Counted from the stretch's first letter, positions 1 to 5,382 are shown. The stretch: DNA of 8,882 bases from Thermomicrobiales bacterium (GCA_025928535.1 JAICJJ010000081.1:1-8882); one strand, 5' to 3'. A program made the numbers and translations. The notes: generated from the letters alone by a model not told the origin.

Positions 1-293
1 CAGTCGTTGTTGCCTCGCACCGTCAGCGTCGGCGCGACCGCATTCAAGGCGGCGAGCGCGTCCGGCACATTGACATCGCCCGCGTGCGCGATGAGGCCGA
101 CGCCGAATCGCGCGAACAGCGCCGGGATTTCCGGCGGCAGCACGCGGCTCGCGCGCCGGCCGATGTGCGTGTCGGAGACGACGCCGATGGTCAAGGGGAC
201 CGGAAACGGCTCCGCAATCCGCTCGATGACGGGAAACGGGTCGCGCCGCTCGCGCGGCCGGGATCGGCGGGATGGTTGCTTCCGCTCACTCAT
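1..293 (-). CDS. YfcE/MJ0936-type metallophosphoesterase, N-terminal part (cut by window edge)
   Basis: This is the N-terminal 97 residues of a calcineurin-like phosphoesterase; the gene runs off the left edge. From ATG at 293 the frame is open to base 1. Visible metal-ligand motifs are SDTH at residues 40-43, HAGDV at 70-74 and GNND at 94-97, in the order and spacing of the YfcE family. Those enzymes are small cytoplasmic Mn2+-dependent phosphodiesterases, and the natural substrate of most members is unknown. An Arg-rich tail of about 33 residues precedes the first beta strand (TIGVVSDTH), whereas family members usually begin almost directly at this strand. I see no better downstream start. 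There is no clear ribosome binding site, but the start overlaps the end of the upstream holin-like gene by 8 bp (ATGAGTGA), so translational coupling is likely. It is the last visible gene of a three-gene minus-strand operon. The family is fairly certain; the substrate is unknown. Confidence 0.88.
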   Translation of the reverse strand, partial: MSERKQPSRRSRPRERRDPFPVIERIAEPFPVPLTIGVVSDTHIGRRASRVLPPEIPALFARFGVGLIAHAGDVNVPDALAALNAVAPTLTVRGNND

Positions 294-633
294 CGAGCAC
301 GGTGTAGATCGCCCCACTCGCGACGCTCGCCACCAGCGCCCCGATGACCGCGCCCCAGAACGTGACGGTCATGCCGCCCGCGATCACCGCCGCCAGGGCG
401 AACGCGGCGGCGTTGATGACGAGCGCGAACAAACCAAATGTCAGGCAGGTCAGCGGAAAACTGACGAAGCGGAGCACCGGCACGATCGTCGCGTTCAGCA
501 AGCCGATGACGATCGCGAAGATCGCCACGGTGCTGATGTTTTCGTACGACACGAGCCGTTGTTCCGAAATGGTGGCGACCAGCAGCGCCGCGACGGTGCC
601 GCCGATCGCGTAGGCGATGAATCGAGCGATCAT
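286..633 (-). CDS. Small four-helix membrane protein, YvlD / phage holin 4_2 family
   Basis: A 115-residue, almost entirely hydrophobic protein with about four predicted transmembrane helices (roughly residues 3-21, 33-50, 60-84 and 91-111). The central signature NATIVPVLRFVSFPLT, followed by GLFALVINA, matches the YvlD/DUF360 family, which databases often call 'phage holin family'. These are chromosomal inner-membrane proteins; the holin name comes from topology, and lysis activity is not implied here. The ATG at 633 overlaps the stop of the upstream MBL-hydrolase gene in an ATGA (630-633), with GGAG at 643-646 nine bases upstream. Its stop lies inside the start region of the downstream phosphoesterase gene. 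This packing implies co-translation of the three proteins. In other bacteria YvlD-type genes are linked to envelope stress, but nothing in this sequence shows that role. Confidence 0.88.
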   Translation of the reverse strand: MIARFIAYAIGGTVAALLVATISEQRLVSYENISTVAIFAIVIGLLNATIVPVLRFVSFPLTCLTFGLFALVINAAAFALAAVIAGGMTVTFWGAVIGALVASVASGAIYTVLDE

Positions 634-1463
634 CGCATGGCGCTCCGAACCAGCACCGCGAATCCGTCGAACTCGTGACGGTCGATCCCGTTGTCGCTCC
701 CGTCTGGCTGGCGTCCCTGCGCCACGGCGACGATCGCATCGCGCATCGGGGCGAGGAGCGCCGGTTCGATCGGCGTCGGACCATGCGCCGGGTAAATCGC
801 CCGCAACGATGGCGCGAGCGCCGCCAGCGCATCCAGCGTTCTTCGGTAGGCATCGAGGTCGGAATCGGGCATCTGCGCGTAGAGCGGCCCGGCGTAGACC
901 GCATCGGTGCTCCAGAGCAGGCCGGCATCGCGGTCAAGGAGTGCCAGCAGACCTTCGCAATGTCCCGGCGCCTCGATCACTTCCAGCGTCCGGCCGCCGA
1001 GATCGAGCGTCTGCCCGCCGGTCAGAAAACCGGTCGGCTCCACGCCGGGGATCGTCACGTCATCGACCGTCTTTCCCGCCGGCAATGGCCCGGAAAGATG
1101 CTCCGGCGAAAACCCACGCCGGATGCGGTCCGGCGTCACGCCCCGCCGCAGCGCCTCGGCTTGCGCCGGATGAATCAGAATGTCGCATTCGCCAGCGAAC
1201 TGATGCGCCCCGCCGATATGGTCGAAATGCGCGTGGCTCTGCACCACCGTCACCGGCAGGTCGGTCAATGAATGGACGAGCGCCTTCAGATCGCCGACGC
1301 CCATGCCCGTGTCGAGCAGAACGGCCCGCTCCTGGCCCGCGATCAGGTACGACTTGACCCGTTCGTCGTGCAACGGCTCTTCGATGCACGTCACGCCTGG
1401 CGCGAGTTCCACCACCCGAAACCAGCCCTGAACCAATCCATCCCGCTCCGCTCCATCCGCCAC
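630..1463 (-). CDS. MBL-fold metallo-hydrolase
   Basis: A metallo-beta-lactamase-fold hydrolase of 277 residues. The complete binuclear metal set is visible: SHAHFDH at 76-82 (H77, H79, D81, H82), H168 in APGHCEG, D187 in STDAVY and H227 in YPAHGP. This matches glyoxalase II/hydrolase-type members of the superfamily, whose substrates include thioesters, lactones and phosphodiesters; the substrate here cannot be read from sequence. I chose GTG at 1463 because GGAGG (1471-1475) lies seven bases upstream. An in-frame ATG at 1514 would add 17 residues but has no ribosome binding site, and a TATACT -10-like element (1501-1506) lies between the two starts. The gene heads an operon with the holin-like and phosphoesterase genes and is divergent from an HxlR-type regulator, its most likely controller by context. 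Confidence 0.92.
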   Translation of the reverse strand: MADGAERDGLVQGWFRVVELAPGVTCIEEPLHDERVKSYLIAGQERAVLLDTGMGVGDLKALVHSLTDLPVTVVQSHAHFDHIGGAHQFAGECDILIHPAQAEALRRGVTPDRIRRGFSPEHLSGPLPAGKTVDDVTIPGVEPTGFLTGGQTLDLGGRTLEVIEAPGHCEGLLALLDRDAGLLWSTDAVYAGPLYAQMPDSDLDAYRRTLDALAALAPSLRAIYPAHGPTPIEPALLAPMRDAIVAVAQGRQPDGSDNGIDRHEFDGFAVLVRSAMR

Positions 1464-1470
1464 TCCTTGC

Positions 1471-1475
1471 CCTCC
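1471..1475 (-). promoter_or_regulatory. Ribosome binding site that decides the MBL-hydrolase start
   Basis: GGAGG on the minus strand, seven bases before GTG at 1463. It is the only strong Shine-Dalgarno match near any candidate start of this gene and argues against the upstream ATG at 1514. Confidence 0.7.
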
Positions 1476-1500
1476 AGTGCTCGCTTGCGACACTCGCCAG

Positions 1501-1506
1501 AGTATA
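1501..1506 (-). promoter_or_regulatory. Possible -10 element for the MBL-hydrolase operon
   Basis: TATACT on the minus strand (five of six to TATAAT). It would place transcription start near 1494 and give a leader of about 30 bases before GTG 1463. No convincing -35 hexamer lies 16-18 bases upstream, so this is a weak candidate. Confidence 0.3.
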
Positions 1507-1555
1507 GAGTCCATGCCGATCGGCCCGGTCGCCGCAACCGCGCTCGCGCCGGTTC

Positions 1556-1577
1556 CTGCATGCTATCCTTTATGCAG
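1556..1577 (+). promoter_or_regulatory. Inverted repeat framing a -10-like element upstream of the HxlR gene
   Basis: CTGCAT (1556-1561) and ATGCAG (1572-1577) form a perfect 6-bp inverted repeat with a 10-bp spacer. The spacer region carries an extended -10-like sequence, TGCTATCCT (1561-1569), reading toward the HxlR gene. A dimeric repressor bound here would cover the promoter, so autoregulation by the HxlR protein is a reasonable inference. No good -35 is visible, and a 6-bp repeat alone could be chance. Confidence 0.35.
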
Positions 1578-1595
1578 TTATTGGCAGGACGCACA

Positions 1596-1630
1596 GTTGG
1601 TTGCGGAGTAAGCGTTCCTCCGCGACCAGT
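1596..1630 (+). promoter_or_regulatory. Stem-loop / inverted repeat in the leader of the HxlR gene
   Basis: The arms are 1596-1608 (core GGTTGCGGAG) and 1618-1630 (core CTCCGCGACC), around a 9-base loop. As RNA all 13 pairs can form, three of them G.U wobbles; as DNA it is an 11-bp inverted repeat with one mismatch. It ends eight bases before the GAGG ribosome binding site (1638-1641). No T-run follows, so it is unlikely to be an intrinsic terminator. It could be a protein operator in the divergent promoter region or an RNA structure affecting HxlR translation; the sequence alone does not separate these. Confidence 0.5.
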
Positions 1631-1646
1631 GCAATTCGAGGCTTCG

Positions 1647-2021
1647 ATGGCAGGTTTGACCGGCATCGGCTGCCCGGTCGCCCGGACCGCCGCGATCATC
1701 GGCAACAAATGGACTCCGCTCATCGTTCGCGATTTGGCCGACGGGCAACGCCGCTTCAGTGAACTCGAACGGTCCCTTGTCGGCATCAGTCCGAAGACGC
1801 TCTCCGAGCGTCTGAAGCGGCTCGAAGACGCCGGCGTGATCGACCGCGTCTGCTACGCCGAAGTGCCCCCTCGCGTCGAATATTCACTGACGCCGAAAGG
1901 TTTCGCGCTGCTGCCGGTGATCGAAAGCATGCGCGAATTCGGCGCCGCCTGGCTCCCCTGCGACGACGAGGTCGGAGCGGGCGACGATCCCGGTTGCCTC
2001 CTCTACGCCGATCCTAACTGA
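1647..2021 (+). CDS. HxlR-family winged-helix transcriptional regulator
   Basis: A 124-residue DNA-binding regulator of the HxlR family. The N-terminal signature CPVARTAAIIGNKWTPLIV (from residue 9) is typical, followed by the recognition-helix segment GISPKTLSERLKRLEDAGVI and the wing ending VEYSLTPKG. These proteins bind operators as dimers. Several members (YodB, HypR, QorR) sense quinones, aldehydes or oxidants through the Cys that corresponds to C9 here; further Cys residues lie near the C terminus. ATG 1647 has GAGG (1638-1641) five bases upstream and gives the usual family length. The open frame extends much further upstream, but that part has no family similarity and overlaps the MBL-hydrolase gene. 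It is divergent from the MBL-hydrolase operon across 183 bp carrying two inverted repeats, which suggests that operon and itself as targets. Confidence 0.92.
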   Translation: MAGLTGIGCPVARTAAIIGNKWTPLIVRDLADGQRRFSELERSLVGISPKTLSERLKRLEDAGVIDRVCYAEVPPRVEYSLTPKGFALLPVIESMREFGAAWLPCDDEVGAGDDPGCLLYADPN

Positions 2022-2087
2022 CGCCTATGCGGTCGAAAATCCACTGGCGCTCCGATCGTCCCGGTCGGGCATTCCGGATCGCTTGGC

Positions 2088-2093
2088 TATAAT
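2088..2093 (+). promoter_or_regulatory. -10 box of the trpS promoter
   Basis: A perfect TATAAT just upstream of trpS, placing transcription start near 2100 and a leader of about 50 bases before GTG 2153. No clear -35 hexamer lies at the usual spacing and there is no extended TG. The leader is too short for a T-box. Confidence 0.5.
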
Positions 2094-2142
2094 CAGGCCC
2101 GTTGTTCCACAACTGGATGGAAGCCTCGCAAGCAAGAATCAT

Positions 2143-2147
2143 GGAGA
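2143..2147 (+). promoter_or_regulatory. Ribosome binding site that decides the trpS start
   Basis: GGAGA lies six bases before GTG 2153. The other in-frame candidate starts (TTG 2102, ATG 2117, ATG 2141) have no comparable site upstream. Confidence 0.6.
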
Positions 2148-2152
2148 ACGGC

Positions 2153-3178
2153 GTGCACGAATCGCGGTCGAACGGAGCGGGACAGCGCCATCGGGTCTTT
2201 TCGGGCATTCAACCGTCCGGCAGTTTCCACCTCGGCAACTACCTCGGCGCCATCCGCAACTGGGTCGCCCAGCAACCGCTCTACGACAACATCTTCTGCA
2301 TCGTCGATTTGCACGCCCTGTCGCTGCCGACGACGCGCAATCAACTCCGCGCCAACATCCTCCACCTCGCCAACGTCCTCTTCGCCTCCGGCCTCGATCC
2401 CGAAGCGTCGATCGTCTTCATCCAGTCGGACGTAAGCGAGCACGCCGAACTCTGCTGGCTGCTCAACTCCGTCACGCAATTCGGCGAATTGCGCCGCATG
2501 ACGCAATTCAAGGACAAGACGGGAGGGAAAGAGGAGCAGGTTTCCGCCGCGCTCTTCGACTATCCGGTTCTGATGGCGGCCGACATCCTCCTCTACGACA
2601 CCGATCTGGTGCCGGTCGGCGAAGATCAGACGCAGCACCTCGAGTTGACCCGCGATGTCGCTACCCGATTCAACGCCCGCTATGGCGACACCTTCGTCTT
2701 GCCCAAAGCCGACATCAAGGAGACCGGCGCTCGGATCATGTCGCTCGAAGACCCGACCAAAAAGATGAGCAAGAGCGACGCCAGTCCGAACGCCGCCATC
2801 GCCCTGACCGACACGCCCGACGTCATCCGCCGCAAGATTCGCCGCGCCGTCACCGACAGCGGCTCCGAGGTGGTCGCGGGACCGGACAAACCGGCGCTGA
2901 CCAATCTCCTGACGATCTACAGCCTCTTCGAAGGGGAACCGATTCCGGAAATCGAACGACGCTACGCCGGCAAAGGCTACGGCGCGTTCAAGCAGGATTT
3001 GGCCGAGGTGGTCGTCGCCGGCATCGAGCCGATCCAGCGGCGCTTGACCGAACTCGAAGCCGATCCGTCGTTCGCCCGCGAGGCGCTCGCTGCCGGCGCC
3101 GAACGGGCGCGGACGCGAGCCGCGCGCAAGATGGCGGTGGTGCGCGACCGGATGGGCCTCGGACTCGCTGACGGCTGA
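2153..3178 (+). CDS. trpS: Tryptophanyl-tRNA synthetase
   Basis: A class Ic aminoacyl-tRNA synthetase that activates tryptophan with ATP and charges tRNA-Trp in the cytoplasm. From GTG 2153 it is 341 residues, normal for bacterial TrpRS. The HIGH-type motif is PSGSFHLGNYLG (HLGN at 26-29), the KMSKS loop is intact at 204-208, and the family motif VGEDQTQHLELTRD lies between them. The start is uncertain: ATG 2141 or ATG 2117 would add 4 or 12 residues, but only GTG 2153 has a good ribosome binding site. The gene appears monocistronic, with its own TATAAT promoter. It ends 17 bp from the stop of the convergent DtxR/MntR-type gene, and its stop codon lies inside an inverted repeat. There is no T-box or trp-leader-like structure upstream. 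Confidence 0.97.
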   Translation: MHESRSNGAGQRHRVFSGIQPSGSFHLGNYLGAIRNWVAQQPLYDNIFCIVDLHALSLPTTRNQLRANILHLANVLFASGLDPEASIVFIQSDVSEHAELCWLLNSVTQFGELRRMTQFKDKTGGKEEQVSAALFDYPVLMAADILLYDTDLVPVGEDQTQHLELTRDVATRFNARYGDTFVLPKADIKETGARIMSLEDPTKKMSKSDASPNAAIALTDTPDVIRRKIRRAVTDSGSEVVAGPDKPALTNLLTIYSLFEGEPIPEIERRYAGKGYGAFKQDLAEVVVAGIEPIQRRLTELEADPSFAREALAAGAERARTRAARKMAVVRDRMGLGLADG

Positions 3179-3201
3179 GTTGGCAGGTCCGGGCCTCAGC
3201 C
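3173..3201. terminator. Inverted repeat spanning both stop codons of a convergent pair
   Basis: GGCTGAG (3173-3179) and CTCAGCC (3195-3201) are perfect 7-bp inverted arms around a 15-base loop. The left arm contains the trpS stop and the right arm contains the stop of the opposing DtxR/MntR-type gene, so both genes end ...GGC TGA. It could act as a bidirectional transcription end, but the stem is short, the loop long, and there is no T-run on either side. Confidence 0.3.
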
Positions 3202-3978
3202 CGCGACATCGTCCGCGCCCGGGCAATCGACCCAGACAGCGGCAGCCACCGCCGATCCGACGTAGTGCTCGACGCCGTCGATCGCCAGCCGCACCGGCCC
3301 GTCGAACGGTTGCTTTTCGCGCATGACGACGACCGCCCCCGGCCGCAACCCGAGATCGCCCAGATAGCGCAATCGTTCCGGGCTGCGGTCGGACACGCGG
3401 ACGACGGTCGCCGTCGCGCCCGGCGCCAGCGTAGGCAATGGCTGTCCCGGCACGGCTGCGATCTCGCCGCTCGGGCTGGGAATCGGATCGCCATGCGGAT
3501 CGTGGGTCGGGTAGCCGAGCGCCCGGTCCATCCGCGCTTCGAGTTCGTCCGACATCAAATGCTCGAGCCGCTCGGCTTCGTCATGCACCTCATCCCAGGC
3601 GTAGCCGAGGGTTTCCGCCAGATACAACTCGAGCAACCGGTGGTGGCGCACCACCTCGAGCGCCACCCGCTCGCCGGACGGCGTCAGCCGCACGCCGTGA
3701 TATGGCGCGTGCTCGACCAAGCGCAATTCGTGCAGCCGCTTGACCATGTTCGTCGCCGAGGGACCCGAGATGCCCAGTTCTTCGGCCAGCGCCTGCGTCG
3801 TCACGGCCGGCCCCGCCTCCTGCAGCCGGTAGATGCCTTTCAGATAGTCTTCCATCGCATGCGTGATCGTCGCCTGCGACTTGCCGACGTTCCCCCTGAC
3901 CGCCCGCTCGGACGTCCGGCCGGATTGCGTCGCGCCCGCATCTCGATCGCCCGCATGCTCGTCGTGTTGGTCGGACAC
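3196..3978 (-). CDS. DtxR/MntR-family metal-dependent repressor with FeoA domain
   Basis: A metalloregulator of about 260 residues in three parts: winged helix (about 40-105), metal-binding/dimerisation domain (about 106-165) and C-terminal FeoA/SH3-like domain (about 185-255). Aligned by eye to DtxR and MntR, the ligands are D44 in MEDYLKGIY, H113 and E117 in RHHRLLE, H132 in VHDEA, and E136, E139 and H140 in AERLEH. Asp at the DtxR Met10 position and Glu at the DtxR Cys102 position are the MntR-like (manganese) state, although MntR Glu11 corresponds to Lys here. The likely role is repressing Mn or Fe uptake genes when metal is plentiful. I chose GTG 3978, which has AGGAG (3990-3994) upstream at a rather long 11-base spacing. 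This leaves a hydrophilic N-terminal tail of about 36 residues. No metal transporter gene is adjacent within the window. Confidence 0.9.
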   Translation of the reverse strand: MSDQHDEHAGDRDAGATQSGRTSERAVRGNVGKSQATITHAMEDYLKGIYRLQEAGPAVTTQALAEELGISGPSATNMVKRLHELRLVEHAPYHGVRLTPSGERVALEVVRHHRLLELYLAETLGYAWDEVHDEAERLEHLMSDELEARMDRALGYPTHDPHGDPIPSPSGEIAAVPGQPLPTLAPGATATVVRVSDRSPERLRYLGDLGLRPGAVVVMREKQPFDGPVRLAIDGVEHYVGSAVAAAVWVDCPGADDVAG

Positions 3979-4022
3979 CTGCGTCCGCGCTCCTTTCCCC
4001 GCAACGACGCTCGTCCTCCTTG

Positions 4023-4038
4023 CGTCCCGGCGGGGACG
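4023..4038 (-). promoter_or_regulatory. Short hairpin in the region upstream of the DtxR/MntR-type gene
   Basis: CGTCCC (4023-4028) and GGGACG (4033-4038) pair perfectly around a 4-base loop. On the minus strand it lies just before AGGAGG (4015-4020), which has no usable in-frame start after it. It may be a leader hairpin or an operator half; it is equally likely to be GC-rich chance. Confidence 0.25.
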
Positions 4039-4164
4039 AGGCCTGAACGCCCATCTATCGATCAGCGTAGGCCGCAGCCGGCCGCAGCGCAACGCCGGAC
4101 GAGTTTGTGCATGCGAGCGTCGTCATGCGCCTCGTCCACGTCATACTGGCGACGGCCTCGTCCA
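4034..4164. repeat. Three copies of GCCTCGTCC(A) in the divergent intergenic region
   Basis: GCCTCGTCCA occurs at 4129-4138 and 4155-4164 in the same orientation, 26 bp apart start to start. A 9-base inverted copy (GGACGAGGC) is at 4034-4042. The shorter CTCGTCC also occurs at 4010-4016. All lie in the 218-bp gap between the DtxR/MntR-type gene and the thioesterase gene (3979-4196), which otherwise shows no gene. They could be regulator-binding sites for either gene; function is not shown. Confidence 0.4.
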
Positions 4165-4196
4165 TCCGCCGCGACCATGCACGGAGTCCCGAATCG

Positions 4197-4709
4197 ATGA
4201 CCACGGAACATCGCGATCTCGACATCGACCGCTTCGATCTGCCGATTCCGCTCGATGTCCGCTCCGACCATGGCTGCTTCGGCTGCGGCCGGCTCAATCC
4301 GTACGGACTTCGACTCCGGTTCGTCCAGATCGGTCCCGTCGAAGTGATGGCCGAATTCGAGCCGGGCGCTGTCCACGAAGGCTTTGCCGGCGTCGTCCAT
4401 GGCGGCATCGTGACCACACTGCTGGACGAGGCGATGGCGTGGGCCGCGTTCGCCGCCGGCGCCTGGGTGGTGACGGCCCGGCTGGACGTTCGCTTTCGCC
4501 GGCCGGTGGTGGTCGGCGAACCGGTGCGGGTGTTCGGCCGCGTCCGCGATGACCGCCGCCGGCTGGTCGAGGTCGATGGCCGTGTCGCGCGCGTCGCGGA
4601 CGGAGTCCTCCTGGCCGAAGCGAGCGGCGCGTTCGTCCGCGTGCCGCCGGAGCAAGCAGCGGCCTGGCGCGCCCAATATCTCGACGGCGCGGACGAACCG
4701 GCGTCCTAG
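4197..4709 (+). CDS. PaaI-like hotdog-fold thioesterase
   Basis: A 170-residue single-domain hotdog protein of the PaaI/4HBT thioesterase type, which hydrolyses acyl-CoA thioesters in the cytoplasm; the acyl group is unknown. The signature CFGCGRLNPYGLRLRF (27-42) is common in this subgroup. The active-site helix segment VVHGGIVTTLLDEAMAWA (66-83) holds HGG at 68-70 and D77/E78. ATG 4197 was chosen because it has GGAG (4183-4186) ten bases upstream and precedes the conserved region by a normal distance; an upstream in-frame ATG at 4107 adds a low-complexity stretch. The gene is divergent from the DtxR/MntR-type regulator and convergent with an unknown gene, its stop overlapping the opposing stop in a shared CTAG. 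Family assignment is good; the pathway is unknown. Confidence 0.9.
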   Translation: MTTEHRDLDIDRFDLPIPLDVRSDHGCFGCGRLNPYGLRLRFVQIGPVEVMAEFEPGAVHEGFAGVVHGGIVTTLLDEAMAWAAFAAGAWVVTARLDVRFRRPVVVGEPVRVFGRVRDDRRRLVEVDGRVARVADGVLLAEASGAFVRVPPEQAAAWRAQYLDGADEPAS

Positions 4710-5332
4710 CGCGGCCCGATTTCGGCTGCTCCTCCTGGCGCGGCCGTCGTCAGCCGGCGGATCGCGGTCAGGAGCGGCTCCAGATTGCCCGGCTCCAGCA
4801 GATGAAGCGCCAATTCCGTTTCTTCCGGCGTCCGAGGCGAAGCATTGTCGGGCAAGTTGGCGAGCCACGCCCGCGCCGCCGTCTCCGCGTCCCGCAGCCG
4901 ATCGAGGAGCGCCGCCGCCGCATCGCCCCGCTCGATTGCGGCCGCCGGAGTCGACGCCGCCGCATCCTCGCCCGCCAGCACACGCAACATGGCGGGCGAC
5001 GTCGCAAGCAGGAAGGCGAGCGGTCCATCCTCTGCCTGCGCCACCGCTCGCGGCCCGGGCGCGTCGAGACGTTCGGCTTCGGCCATCGTCGCCAGGTCCC
5101 GTTCCATCCGCTCCCTGCCGGACGCGCCGTCGGAGTCCCGGCTCGTCAGTCGGTAGGCATAGACCAAAAACGCGACGACGCCGGCCGTCGATTCGAGTTC
5201 GACCGCGAACGTCGCCACGACGCCGTCGTCCGCGACGGCGGTCAGATCGTCCACCAGCGCCTCCGGCTCCGCCGGCATGTCCAGCGCCTGCGCCAGGAAG
5301 GCCGCCGCCGGGCGCCTCAAATCTTCGTCCAC
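4706..5332 (-). CDS. Conserved-looking hypothetical protein, 208 residues
   Basis: I do not recognise this protein. It starts at GTG 5332 with GGGAGG (5338-5343) five bases upstream, one of the best ribosome binding sites in the window, and it has strong GC bias at third codon positions, so it is very probably a real gene. The product is soluble, rich in Ala, Glu, Asp and Leu, and mostly helical by appearance; it has no Cys, signal peptide or transmembrane segment. One hydrophobic stretch (TAGVVAFLVYAYRL, about residues 48-61) looks like a buried strand and helix. The C-terminal half, with several Leu-rich amphipathic helices, ends in a Pro/Gly/Ala tail. It is divergent from cdd across 90 bp and ends on the same CTAG as the thioesterase gene. 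No catalytic motif is apparent. Confidence 0.75.
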   Translation of the reverse strand: MDEDLRRPAAAFLAQALDMPAEPEALVDDLTAVADDGVVATFAVELESTAGVVAFLVYAYRLTSRDSDGASGRERMERDLATMAEAERLDAPGPRAVAQAEDGPLAFLLATSPAMLRVLAGEDAAASTPAAAIERGDAAAALLDRLRDAETAARAWLANLPDNASPRTPEETELALHLLEPGNLEPLLTAIRRLTTAAPGGAAEIGPR

Positions 5333-5354
5333 TCGAACCTCCCGGACGCGGCCA

Positions 5355-5364
5355 CGACCGGTCG
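5355..5364. promoter_or_regulatory. 10-bp palindrome between the hypothetical gene and cdd
   Basis: CGACCGGTCG is a perfect palindrome in the 90-bp divergent gap. A minus-strand TATGAT (5377-5382), a possible -10 for the hypothetical gene, would place the palindrome just after its transcription start, where a repressor could act. A 10-bp GC-rich palindrome can arise by chance. Confidence 0.25.
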
Positions 5365-5376
5365 CGACTCCATGCG

Positions 5377-5382
5377 ATCATA
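5377..5382 (-). promoter_or_regulatory. Possible -10 element for the 208-residue hypothetical gene
   Basis: TATGAT on the minus strand (five of six to TATAAT), about 45 bp before GTG 5332. There is no clear -35, so the call is tentative. Confidence 0.3.

Noticed and set aside
286..633. 'Phage holin' as a sign of a prophage
   Set aside because: The YvlD-type family is a common chromosomal membrane protein, and no other phage gene, integrase or attachment site is present.
1272..1646. Long N-terminal extension of the HxlR gene
   Set aside because: It overlaps the MBL-hydrolase gene in antisense and lacks family similarity. ATG 1647 gives the normal length and has a ribosome binding site.
2093..3226. 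Long open frame antisense to trpS
   Set aside because: It mirrors trpS, which has intact HLGN and KMSKS motifs. The antisense product has no recognisable motif and is a GC-bias shadow.
3265..4200. Long plus-strand open frame over the DtxR/MntR-type gene
   Set aside because: It has Arg/His/Pro-rich composition, no motif and no ribosome binding site, and lies opposite a well-supported metalloregulator.
4062..5381. Minus-strand open frame of about 440 codons over the thioesterase and the hypothetical gene
   Set aside because: Its Gly/Arg-rich low-complexity product crosses two better-supported genes; it is a shadow frame.
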